Shown here: positions 9,249 to 17,282 of the stretch, piece after piece | Layout of the letters: every line of letters starts with the position of its first letter | Numbering within the stretch: position 1 is the stretch's first letter | Source of the DNA: Virgisporangium aurantiacum | GTDB lineage: Bacteria > Actinomycetota > Actinomycetes > Mycobacteriales > Micromonosporaceae | Reading direction: 5' to 3' | Length of the DNA: 64,000 bases | Assembly (NCBI RefSeq): GCF_016863635.1 | Contig: NZ_BOPG01000077.1 | Span: 1 to 64,000, forward strand | The notes under the pieces: model-generated | Seen by the model: only the letters and a program-made list of their open reading frames with translations | Databases searched by the model: none | What the model was told of the DNA's origin: nothing | Program-made: the position numbers and the translations under genes

Positions 9249-10292
9249 TCAGCGGAGCACGTCAGTCGTCCAGTTGCGGTCGTCGGAACCGAGGATGGTG
9301 ATCCGGCTGCGCAGGCCCTCCAGCCCGCCGATGGCGTCGAGTGCCGGGGGCACCCCGTTCACCGCCGTGATGCACAGGTCGAAAGCGTCGACGGTCCAGC
9401 AGGTTTTGCCGCGGCTGGGTTCTTGCGGTGCGGTCGGACTGACACCGATGCCGAGCGTGTACGTGGTGCCGGGCACGAAGTAGAGCAGTCCAGCGGACCA
9501 CGGCGGGCCACCCGGGAGGAACGGTCGGCGCAACAGATTCGCCTCGTCCAACTCGAACCCGGCAGGCATGCCGGTGATGTAAAACGGCATGGGCACCGCA
9601 CGGTCCCCGACTCTCGCGGCCGCGGCGATCCGGAGAACGACCTCTTGTTTCGGCGCGTCGTCGGGCAGGTAGTACGCGTGGATCTCGACCCACTGATCTC
9701 GGGCCACCTGCCAGCGCAGGTGGATGTCGCCGCCGTTCAGCGGGTCGGCCGCGTCCTCGGTGACCCAGTACGCCGGGCGTTTGTTGACCGCCGGCGCCGG
9801 AACCTGATGCCACCGGGGAGGGTTCGGTGTGGGTAGATCCAGGGACTCGTTGACAAGACGGTCCGGCGTGGGTTCGGTGCCGCGCGGGTAGGCCGAGAGC
9901 ACGACAGTCGGCATGAGCCCGAACTCGCCTACGTGCCCGGTCGGTTCGGTCCCGCGGGCGTCGGCAAAGACTCCGTGGTAGCCCTCGTTGTAACTCACCG
10001 CCCCGAAGTACGACGGCAGCCAGCCGAACTCGACCCGGGACACGAGCGGACTGCGGCTGCGGTCTACGGCCGGCGGGTCACTCGCCGCCGGCGACGGATC
10101 CACCGGGATCATCAGGGCCGCCGGTGTCAGCGTGGCGGCCAGCGCGACGGTGATAATGCCGGACGTCCAAGCGGCCTTCCGCAGGCGCATCCGCCGCCGC
10201 CCCGCCGCGCGGGCCCGGGCGGCGTCGATGCTGCTCGGCGGGGCGGACGCCTGCGCCAGGTCGGTGAGTGCTGCGGTCAGGTCCGTGGTCAT
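9249..10292 (-). CDS. Membrane-anchored partner of SigE-type sigma factor
   Basis: The 347-residue product has a short cytoplasmic N-terminal region (TDLTAALTDLAQASAPPSSI then an RARAAGRRRMRLRK basic stretch), one transmembrane helix (SGIITVALAATLTPAALMIP, residues about 40-60) and a large extracytoplasmic domain. This layout matches the membrane proteins encoded next to SigE-family ECF genes and suggests an anti-sigma or signal-sensing role, although no zinc-binding HxxxCxxC anti-sigma motif is present. Its ATG overlaps the sigma-factor stop codon as ATGA, so the two are translationally coupled. The cysteines in GKTCWTVDAFDLC may form a disulfide outside the membrane. Confidence 0.72.
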   Translation of the reverse strand: MTTDLTAALTDLAQASAPPSSIDAARARAAGRRRMRLRKAAWTSGIITVALAATLTPAALMIPVDPSPAASDPPAVDRSRSPLVSRVEFGWLPSYFGAVSYNEGYHGVFADARGTEPTGHVGEFGLMPTVVLSAYPRGTEPTPDRLVNESLDLPTPNPPRWHQVPAPAVNKRPAYWVTEDAADPLNGGDIHLRWQVARDQWVEIHAYYLPDDAPKQEVVLRIAAAARVGDRAVPMPFYITGMPAGFELDEANLLRRPFLPGGPPWSAGLLYFVPGTTYTLGIGVSPTAPQEPSRGKTCWTVDAFDLCITAVNGVPPALDAIGGLEGLRSRITILGSDDRNWTTDVLR

Positions 10293-10810
10293 GACTGACT
10301 CCCCTCGGAAGACGGGACGGGAACGTGGTGGTCGAGGCCGCGCCGCAGCGTGGCGAGGGCCCGTGCGGTCTGACTCTTGACGGTCCCCGGCGCGCAGCCG
10401 AGGCAGTGCGCGGTCTCCTCCACCGAAAGGTCGCAGTAGTAGCGCAGCACCACGGCGGCCCGCTGGCGTTCGGGCAGCGCGGCCAGTGCGGTTCTCAGGT
10501 CGAGTGCGGCATCGAGGTCGGGGCCGGACCCGGCCCGATCGGCCGTACGACCGGGCAAGGTGATCCGCCGGCGCCACGGGGACCGCTGCTCGGCAAGAAA
10601 CGTGTTGACCAACGTCTTCCTCGCGTAGCCGTCGACGTCCTCGACCCGCCCGGCGCGGTGCCAGTTGATGTAGAGCTTGGTGATCGCTGTCTGTACCAGG
10701 TCATCAGCCCGGTGCCAGTCCGCGGACAGCAGGTAGGCGATCCTGCGCAACCACGCCGCCTTGGCGGTCACGTAATCGGTGAACTCGGCGTCGCGGGAAT
10801 GTTGCACCAT
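10289..10810 (-). CDS. SigE-family ECF RNA polymerase sigma factor
   Basis: The 173-residue product has region 2 (EFTDYVTAKAAWLRRIAYLL, then DWHRADDLVQTAITKLYINW) and region 4 (LAALPERQRAAVVLRYYCDL with SVEETAHCLGCAPGTVKSQT) of the short SigE-type ECF sigma factors found in Streptomyces and Micromonosporaceae. The start at 10810 is preceded by GAGAGGGGTG; the frame runs on to 10900 without support. It directs RNA polymerase to an unknown regulon and probably responds to a signal sensed by the ATGA-overlapping membrane protein downstream. Region 3 is absent as expected for the ECF class. Confidence 0.92.
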   Translation of the reverse strand: MVQHSRDAEFTDYVTAKAAWLRRIAYLLSADWHRADDLVQTAITKLYINWHRAGRVEDVDGYARKTLVNTFLAEQRSPWRRRITLPGRTADRAGSGPDLDAALDLRTALAALPERQRAAVVLRYYCDLSVEETAHCLGCAPGTVKSQTARALATLRRGLDHHVPVPSSEGSQS

Positions 10811-11200
10811 CGGCGTCACCCCTCTCTGTCGCGGCGGCCGGCGCCGCCACCCATCCAAATGCCGGCAACGCCGCCGGGGTTGCATCACCAAGTGGGGCAA
10901 ACCCGCAACCTTCGATCGCCGTCAGCCGTCATCGTGGCGAGTGGTGACGGATGAAGAGCGGTGGATGCGGCACGCCATCGGTTGCTGACCGCGATCCGAT
11001 TGCCGTACTGAACTCTCGCCGTGGTACTCGGTCGACCAATACCGGCTGATCACATTCAGCGCCGCCATGCGGTCATCCGACGTGAGAGCCGCTGGCCGGG
11101 CCGCACGTAAGCGCGCACATTAGCCGCGATCCGTTCGGTCGCCGGCTCCCCGAGATGTCCGGTCGTGGGGATGGGGCACGGAACGCGGGTGCCGACGGGT
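10811..11200. other. Intergenic region upstream of the sigma factor
   Basis: Nothing was identified here apart from the promoter region that must serve the sigma-factor operon on the minus strand. Open frames on either strand are shadows with no ribosome binding site. Confidence 0.4.
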
Positions 11201-11380
11201 CTACCGTTCGGCGACCCGCTCGCCGGGCCAACCGCTCATATGCCGCGCGACGACCTGACGCACCTGACGGCGACGATCCGTGTAGCTCATGTCGGCCATG
11301 CCCTCGGCCTCGAAGACCGCGTCGGTGAAGCCGTCCACCGTCTTCGGCGGCGATTCACATAGGCGACGAATCTCGTCCAC
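11201..11380 (-). CDS. Possible small hypothetical protein
   Basis: A 59-residue frame from a GTG at 11380 has a balanced, helix-like composition (DEIRRLCESPPKTVDGFTDA, YTDRRRQVRQVVARHMSGW) that differs from the arginine-rich shadow frames around it, suggesting it was or is coding. The family is not recognised and no neighbouring gene belongs with it. It may be a truncated C-terminal end; the frame is open upstream to 11491. Confidence 0.3.
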   Translation of the reverse strand: MDEIRRLCESPPKTVDGFTDAVFEAEGMADMSYTDRRRQVRQVVARHMSGWPGERVAER

Positions 11381-11816
11381 CGCAACATCGTGACAACCCT
11401 TCGGCCGGCGACGCGCCTCGACAGCGCGGCGTCTTTCTATGCCGCGAACCGCTCGGCCGTGCTGATCTGCCGGCGGTAATGACCAACCCACTCGTAGCTG
11501 GGCTGCTCAACCGTCAGCGGTCGGTACGCCCCAGGATCTGTGCGGATGCTCAGGGGTCTTCGGCCATGATCCGACCGACACGCACATCCGCCGCCAGGCG
11601 CTCGGCCCCGGGATGTGTCATCTGCCTGCCAGCACCGTTCACCGGCTGCACGTCTCCACCGAACTCGCCGCCCCAATCGGCGTCGTGAGAGGGGTCCGGT
11701 CCGTCAGAGCCTGGTAAACCTCGTCTGAGCTTCGATCGATTACCTGACGCTGTCGAACGATCACCAAGCCTGGAATGGTGGGGAGAAGCGATCCCCGTCG
11801 ACCATCGGGAGTTCCC
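11381..11816. other. Intergenic region, no supported gene
   Basis: The gap before the nucleoside hydrolase shows only short arginine- and proline-rich frames on both strands. No domain or structured RNA was recognised. Confidence 0.4.
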
Positions 11817-12794
11817 GTGCGCCTGCCCCGTCTCGCCGCCGCCCTCGCCTCGGTCCTCGCCTTCCTCCTGGTCGCGGCCGAGCCCGCCGCCGCCAGTCCG
11901 GCCGCGCATGCTGACGGGCCGCCCTCTGGGCCGGTCAAACTCATTGTCGATACAGACTTCGGCCAGTGGTGGGACGACGTCGCTGCACTGGCCCTGGTAC
12001 ACACCGCTGCCAGCACCGGCCGGGTCGACATTCTCGGCGTCATGTCCGACGTGGACAATCCGTGGAACGCGCCGGGGATCGACGCCCTCAACACCTGGTA
12101 CGGACGACCGGACATCCCGATCGGCGTGCCATCGGGCGCCGCGGTCGTCGACCAGACCTACAGCCGCCCACTCGCCGTGCGCTACCCCCACGCCGGCCAC
12201 CCGGTCGACGCCGTCGGGCTGTACCGCCGGCTACTTCGGTCCCAGCCCGATCACAGCGTCACGATCCTGTCGATCGGCGCACTCACCAACCTCGCGCAAC
12301 TCGCCCGTACCGATGCGAAACTCATTGCTCGCAAGGTCGCCCGTACCGTCATCATGGGCGGCGAATATCCGGCGGCGAGCACACCGGAGTGGAACTTCGG
12401 CCTCGACCTGCCCGCCACGCGGCGAGTGGTCGCGACCTGGGCCCCGCCGACCGTCTACGACGGATACGAGATCGGCGCCCACGTGTTCGTCGGCAACCAT
12501 GTCTGCGCCACCCACCCGGCGAGCAGCCCCGTCCGGGCGGTGTTCGACCTCCTCTACGGCTGCGGCACAAGCCAGACCGACGGCACCTGGGACCCCACGG
12601 CCGCCTACTACGCCGTCGCCGGGACGGACCGCGTCTACACCCTCGCCGGAGCGGGCGGCCACAACACGGTCGCCGCCGACGGCACGAACGCATGGGTGCC
12701 AGGCGAACGCGGGCAGCGATACCTCGTCATGACTGATACCGCCCGACTCACCAACGCGATCGACACCCTCATCGACCAGGTCCCGCGGGCGTGA
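11817..12794 (+). CDS. Secreted nucleoside hydrolase (inosine-uridine preferring family)
   Basis: Translation from the GTG at 11817 (GGGAG five bases upstream) gives 325 residues with a signal peptide (LPRLAAALASVLAFLLVAAE, cleavage near ASPAAHA). The mature part begins with the calcium-binding motif of nucleoside N-ribohydrolases, here VDTDFGQWWDDVAAL, and continues with DALNTWYG, a HSVTILSIGALTNLAQL segment, IMGGEYP and the WNFGLDLPATRRV segment that matches the conserved NfxxDP region. It likely splits nucleosides into base and ribose outside the cell. Two tryptophans occupy the variable positions inside the metal motif, which is unusual. Monocistronic. Confidence 0.88.
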   Translation: MRLPRLAAALASVLAFLLVAAEPAAASPAAHADGPPSGPVKLIVDTDFGQWWDDVAALALVHTAASTGRVDILGVMSDVDNPWNAPGIDALNTWYGRPDIPIGVPSGAAVVDQTYSRPLAVRYPHAGHPVDAVGLYRRLLRSQPDHSVTILSIGALTNLAQLARTDAKLIARKVARTVIMGGEYPAASTPEWNFGLDLPATRRVVATWAPPTVYDGYEIGAHVFVGNHVCATHPASSPVRAVFDLLYGCGTSQTDGTWDPTAAYYAVAGTDRVYTLAGAGGHNTVAADGTNAWVPGERGQRYLVMTDTARLTNAIDTLIDQVPRA

Positions 12795-13038
12795 CGGCGA
12801 CCGGCCCAGAGACGACGCCGGCAACGTCTTCCTGCCCACACCGAACATGATCGGGTGCGCGCTCATGCCGCGAACCGTTCGGTTCTGGACTGGGCCCGCC
12901 ACCTCGGCCAACCGTCGACGGTCGCCCTGTTGGAACCGGTCACCGGCTGCCAGGAATTAACTGGCCCGAAATCACGGCGCCCTAGCATGTCGCCCGAACC
13001 CCAATCCATCGATGCCCCCCGACGGTTGGAGATCGCAG

Positions 13039-14973
13039 ATGTCGCAGGCGATCCTGGTGGTTGACTGCGGAACCTTCGCAACGGCGGCAGCGGTTGTCGT
13101 CGATGGCCAGGCGGTGCCGGTCGCCGATCCGGTGGCCGGGTCCGCGCGGTGGCGCACGTTGGTGTTCGTCGACGGCGAGCGGTTGTACGCCGGTGGCGCG
13201 GCCGAACTGCGTCGCGACCAGGCGCCCGACCGGTACTCCGACGGCCTGCGCTCCGCCCTCGACGCCGGTCGGTCGGTCGTGTTCGGTGTCGGCCGGGCCG
13301 AACCGGGTGACGTGCTGGCCGGCTACCTGAGCACCGTGCGCGCCGAGGCCGAGCGCCGGTGCGAGCGGCCGGTCGACCGGTTGACGCTGACCGTGCCGCC
13401 CGGCTGCCGGTACCGCGACACGATGCTCGACGTCGCCGCCCGGCTGGGGTTCCCCGATGCCGAACTGGTCACCGACGCTGTGGCCGCGGTCGACGGGAGC
13501 GAGTTCGCCGAGGGCGACCTGGTGCTCGTCTGCGACCTCGGCGCCACGTGGACGGTCAGCCTGGTGCAGGTCGGCGTCCGGACGATGGGCCACGAGGTGT
13601 CCGGCGAGCGTCAGGACGTCGACCGGTTGCTGCTCGCCCAGTTGGGGGCGCCCGACGAGAACTTCGTCCGGGGCTTGCGGATGCGGCTCTACGAGCAGAA
13701 CCTCGACGAGGTTGTCGAACCGCCGTTCCGGCTGACTCGCGTGATGCTCGACCGGTGCGCGGAGCCGGCGCTGCGCTGGCTGATCGCGAGCTGCCGGGCC
13801 GTGGTCGCCCGAGCCGGGGTGGCGCTGCCGGAGGTGGCGGGGGTGCTGCTCGTCGGCGGTGGGGTGCTGCCGCAGACGGCGTACTGGTTGCGGGAAGGGC
13901 TGGGCCGTCCGGTGCTGCAGCCGTCCGAGCCCGAGTTCGCGGTGATCCGGGGTGCGGCGCGGTGGGCCGCGGGCGTGTCGGCCCGCCGGGTCCGGGCCGA
14001 GCCGGCGGCGTGGCGGCTCGAACCGCTGACGTGGGACGTGCCGGTCACCACCGAGGGAAGTGCCGCGCGGCTGCTGCGCTGGCTCGTCGCCGAGGGGCAG
14101 CCGTACGCGCGGGGTGCGCCGCTGGCGCAGGTCCGCACCGCCGACGACCGGGTGTTCGACCTGACCGCGGCGCGCGCCGGCGTGTTGATGGAGCACCGCG
14201 TCACCGCCGGCACACCCGTGCGCGTAGGCGACGTCGCGGCGCTCACACGCGCGTCCGACACGACCGGAGACGGCCTGGAGCGACGGCACCACATGGCCGC
14301 GAACGGTGACTGGATCCTGACCCCGGACCGGCGGCTTCTGGTGGAGTGCGACGGCGACGGGGTACGGGTGCGCACGATCGGCGAGGCGGCCGTCGTGCAC
14401 GAACTGCGCCTGCCGCAGCCCGGGCAGGGCAATGTGTTCTTCGCGCCGTCCGGGGCGATGGCCTACGTGGCGTGGGACCGCGCCGGTACGTTCAACGTGT
14501 GGGACGTCTCCGCCGGGCGGCTCATGTGCACGTTCAGCGAGTCCGGACCGCCGGTGAGTGTGCTGGTCAACGAGACCGACTGGCGGCTGCTCGCCGAGTC
14601 GGGCGACGGCATGCAGGTCGGCCGCTACCGGCGGCCGGTCGCGAACGTCTGGGATCTCGGCACGGGTGCGCGCATCGAGCGGTTGGTCGGTGACGATTGG
14701 CGCCGTCGCCGGCCCGGTTACACGGGACGCACGCGCGGCGACGGCTTCGCCGCCGAAACCACCAGCCCGGACGGGCGGCTCCGCGCGTCGACGCTGCAGA
14801 CCACCGCGAGTTCGGCGGCGATCGTCGTGCGCGAGGTCCGTACCGACCGCGAGGTATTCCGGGCCGACGGCGTGGCGACGCAGGTGCGCGCGGCCTTCAG
14901 CGCCGACGGGCAGCACCTGCTGGCCAACTGGCGCCAGACCGGCACGAGCTGGGCCGACATCTGGCAGCTCTAG
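13039..14973 (+). CDS. Hsp70-like ATPase fused to lipoyl-like and beta-propeller domains
   Basis: The 644-residue product starts at 13039 (GGAG ten bases upstream). Residues 1-320 follow the actin-fold ATPase of Hsp70 proteins: VVDCGTFATAAAVVVDG (phosphate 1), VCDLGATWTVSLVQVG (phosphate 2), VLLVGGGVLPQTAYWL (adenosine) and an IRGAARWAAG end. The substrate-binding domain of DnaK is absent. Residues about 340-400 resemble a biotinyl/lipoyl swinging domain (VAEGQPYARGAPLAQVRTAD, ARAGVLMEHRVTAGTPVRVG) but with no lysine at the turn. Residues 420-640 contain WD40-like blades (AYVAWDRAGTFNVWDVSAG, VANVWDLGTG). Known relatives are the Hsp70-family proteins of actinomycetes with variable C-termini. 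Function unknown; a signalling or scaffold ATPase is plausible. No neighbours in operon. Confidence 0.8.
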   Translation: MSQAILVVDCGTFATAAAVVVDGQAVPVADPVAGSARWRTLVFVDGERLYAGGAAELRRDQAPDRYSDGLRSALDAGRSVVFGVGRAEPGDVLAGYLSTVRAEAERRCERPVDRLTLTVPPGCRYRDTMLDVAARLGFPDAELVTDAVAAVDGSEFAEGDLVLVCDLGATWTVSLVQVGVRTMGHEVSGERQDVDRLLLAQLGAPDENFVRGLRMRLYEQNLDEVVEPPFRLTRVMLDRCAEPALRWLIASCRAVVARAGVALPEVAGVLLVGGGVLPQTAYWLREGLGRPVLQPSEPEFAVIRGAARWAAGVSARRVRAEPAAWRLEPLTWDVPVTTEGSAARLLRWLVAEGQPYARGAPLAQVRTADDRVFDLTAARAGVLMEHRVTAGTPVRVGDVAALTRASDTTGDGLERRHHMAANGDWILTPDRRLLVECDGDGVRVRTIGEAAVVHELRLPQPGQGNVFFAPSGAMAYVAWDRAGTFNVWDVSAGRLMCTFSESGPPVSVLVNETDWRLLAESGDGMQVGRYRRPVANVWDLGTGARIERLVGDDWRRRRPGYTGRTRGDGFAAETTSPDGRLRASTLQTTASSAAIVVREVRTDREVFRADGVATQVRAAFSADGQHLLANWRQTGTSWADIWQL

Positions 14974-15009
14974 GGACCTTCGCCGGCCGTTGCCGTCTTC
15001 CATGATGTA

Positions 15010-15315
15010 CCGCACGGCGCCACCGGCGTAGAGCAACCGGCGCACGACGCTGTCGACGTCGTCCCGGGCATCGACCACCACGGCGCCGAGGTCGCGGGGA
15101 TCGCCGCACGAATGCGGCATGCTCTTTCCGGGCGACCGTGAGGGTGTCACCGACCCGGCCGAAGTCGTTGCCGCGGTTGCTGTTCCGCATCCGCGCGGCG
15201 CGGTGTCGGGGTCGATGTCGAGAAGAAAGACCGCGTCGAACCGGTCGAGAAACTGGTCGGCGTTGTCGGCGCGTCCACAGACCCACGCGACCGCTTCGTG
15301 CGTCGAGGGCAGCAT
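15010..15315 (-). pseudogene. Remnant of a nucleoside-kinase-like ATPase gene
   Basis: Reading the minus strand from 15315, one frame gives VAWVCGRADNADQFLDRFDA and VFLLDIDPDTA, a second frame gives RGNDFGRVGDTLTVA, and the first frame resumes with LGAVVVDARDDVDSVVRRLL. Together these follow the C-terminal half of small P-loop kinase-like AAA proteins of Streptomyces, where a cysteine-glycine strand is followed by 'FLDRFD.VFLLxID'. Two frameshifts separate the pieces and the Walker A half is missing, so the gene is dead. Family assignment is from memory of the motif and is moderate. Confidence 0.5.
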
Positions 15316-15716
15316 GGCTGAGTTCGAGCTTGCCGGCGGCCAGCTCGGCGAACAGGACCGGGGCGGTGCTCGGGAACGGCTACCGCTACGACGTCGGCGA
15401 CGTTGACGCCGCCAACAGCTCAGGTCCGGTCTTGGTCACCCGATGTCAGTGCACGTGATCAAGGCCCCGAGGGACTTCGTCGGGCTTGGGGACCCCGCTG
15501 CTCGTTGCTGCGGAGTCGATGCTGTCGCCCGCAGTTGGCCGAGCTTGCATGCCGCGAGGGGCAGCTCTGTGCGGTGGAGGTCATGTGAAATGCCGTCTTC
15601 GACGGGTGCCGCCGACGGATGGTACACACGGACGAAGCTGCTGGTAGAGGGTTCGGCTACGCTTTCCCGACGGAGGCGCTCGCGCCGCTCGTCAGACCGC
15701 CACCATCGGAGGGGAA
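15316..15716. other. Intergenic/decayed region
   Basis: No domain could be assigned between the kinase remnant and the first transposase remnant. Short frames exist, but none has a supported start or a recognisable motif. Confidence 0.4.
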
Positions 15717-15865
15717 CCACTTTCTCCATCCTCGCCCGGCGGCTGCTACGCCGCGACGACTTCACTTCCCGCGACCACCTCGCTGGCAAGATCCTCGGCT
15801 TTATCACCCACTACAGCCGCCACGCCAAACCCTTCCGATGGCGCTACGACGGCCGACCCCTCGCC
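15717..15865 (+). pseudogene. IS630-family transposase C-terminal remnant
   Basis: Only the last part of an IS630 transposase is recognisable: SILARRLLRRDDFTSRDHLA, GKILGFITHYSRHAKPFRWR and YDG, corresponding to the region after the catalytic glutamate. No upstream catalytic domain is present. The piece runs directly into an IS1380 remnant in nearly the same frame, showing that one element was cut by another or by deletion. Confidence 0.6.
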
Positions 15866-15874
15866 CACATCCGC

Positions 15875-16548
15875 AACCTGCGCGGGGCCGGTGTCGACGC
15901 CCGGTTCTCCGTCGGTGTCGCGATCACCGAACCGATCCGGCAGGCCATCCTGGCCATGAAGAACCGCCCGGCGAGTGGGTGCCGGCCCTCGACGGTCACG
16001 GTGAGCCCCGCGACGGCGCCGACATCTGCGAACTGACCGGCCTCATCGGTGACGACCAGTTCCCGGCCGGGACCCGATTCATCGTGCGCCGTGAACACCC
16101 GCACCCCGGCGCGCAACTGTCCTTATTCGACACCGTCGAAGGCCTACGCCACCAGGTGATGGCCACCGACACCCCGCCAGGACAGGGCTCGATCCAGTTT
16201 CTTGAGGCTCGCCACCGCGGCCACGCCCGCGTCGAGGACCGGATCAGAACGGGCAAGGACACCGGCTTCGGCCGCTTCCCGTCCCGGCACTTCGCCATCA
16301 ACGCCGCCTGGCTGCAGATCGCCCTGACCGGCGTCGATCTGCTCGCCTGGACCCAGATGCTCCTGCTCGACGGCAACCTCGCCACCGCCGAACCCAAGAA
16401 ACTGCGCTACCGACTCCTGCATGTCGCCGCCCGGATCACCCGCTCAGCGCGACGAACCCGGCTACGCATCGCCGAATCCTGGCCCTGGGCAACAGAACTG
16501 GCCGACGCGTTCAACCGACTCGCCGCCCTACCCCGACCGGTCATCTAA
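15875..16548 (+). pseudogene. IS1380-family transposase remnant (C-terminal half)
   Basis: The first stretch (RGAGVDARFSVGVAITEPIR) lies in one frame; after a frameshift near 15960 the rest is continuous: EWVPALDGHGEPRDGADICE, AGTRFIVRREHPHPGAQLSL, then the catalytic-glutamate region QFLEARHRGHARVEDRIRTG, DTGFGRFPSRHFAINAAWLQ, LTGVDLLAWTQMLLLDGNLA and KKLRYRLLHVAARITRSARR. These are hallmarks of the IS1380 DDE transposase C-terminal half. The N-terminal half with the first catalytic aspartates is missing. The frame reaches a normal-looking end at 16548. Confidence 0.75.
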
Positions 16549-16679
16549 ACGCGGCATCCCGCCCCGACAATTCTCGACGGAGCAACCCGGCCAAGGGCCG
16601 GGCCCATCACCACGCCCACCGGTCGGCCCACCGCATCGAAAGATCAACAAGTGACCCGGCGACCTTGATCAACAGTTGG

Positions 16680-17235
16680 CGAAAGACCGAGGTTAGTCCA
16701 TTGCGGTAGATACTTACATCCGCTGGTGTCGTTGAGGGGAGCAATGGTTCGTTGTCGTAGCCGTAGCTGTGGCTGCCCGGGTTGAGGCCGGTGACGGTCA
16801 CCCCGGTGGTGGCGTGCGGCCGCACTGAGGTTGCGCCCGACCGCGGGTAAGCGTACGTGCGGACGGTGTTGCCGCCGGCGGTATGGACGGTGTCACTGGT
16901 GCGGTTGCCGATGCTGTTGTAGGTGTAGCTGGTCCAGTACGGGTCCGGTCCGCCGACGACTGCTTGGCTCGGGGCGTTGTCGTAGCTGTACTGCTCGATC
17001 AGCTGCGGCACCCACGTGCCCGGGTGGTCTGGTTCTCAGTGGAGACGCGGTTTTCGGCGAGCCGGTTGATGTAGATGTCGAAGACGGTGTCGAGCTGGAC
17101 CCTTTTGGTGCCGGTGCCGAGAGTGCGTCCGATGAGGTTGCCACGCACGTCGTAGGTGGTGTTGGAGATGTAGGAGTCGATACCGGTCATGGTGAGCGAC
17201 CGGCCGGTGTTGTCGTAGCTCAGCGCTGCGCTCGG
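16680..17235 (-). pseudogene. RHS-repeat protein fragment
   Basis: The minus strand encodes a run of YD-type RHS repeats in two frames: SYDNTGRSLTMTGIDSYISN, TTYDVRGNLIGRTLGTGTKR and DIYINRLAENRV in one, then after a frameshift near 17010 LIEQYSYDNAPSQAVVGGPD, YWTSYTYNSIGNRTSDTVHT and a GSHSYGYDN segment in another. No signal peptide, toxin tip or complete barrel is present. It abuts the 3' end of the large LuxR gene and faces the IS1380 remnant. Likely a leftover of a large secreted RHS protein broken by the neighbouring mobile elements. Confidence 0.7.
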
Positions 17236-17282
17236 TGCGAGCCGGCGCGGCGACGGCCGAGGCGCAGGAAACCGTCGCCGCG

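Noticed and set aside
12982..15315. Minus-strand frame of 777 codons across the Hsp70-like gene
   Set aside because: Most of it is the antisense shadow of the Hsp70 fusion. Only the first 100 codons (15010-15315) carry a recognisable kinase-like remnant.
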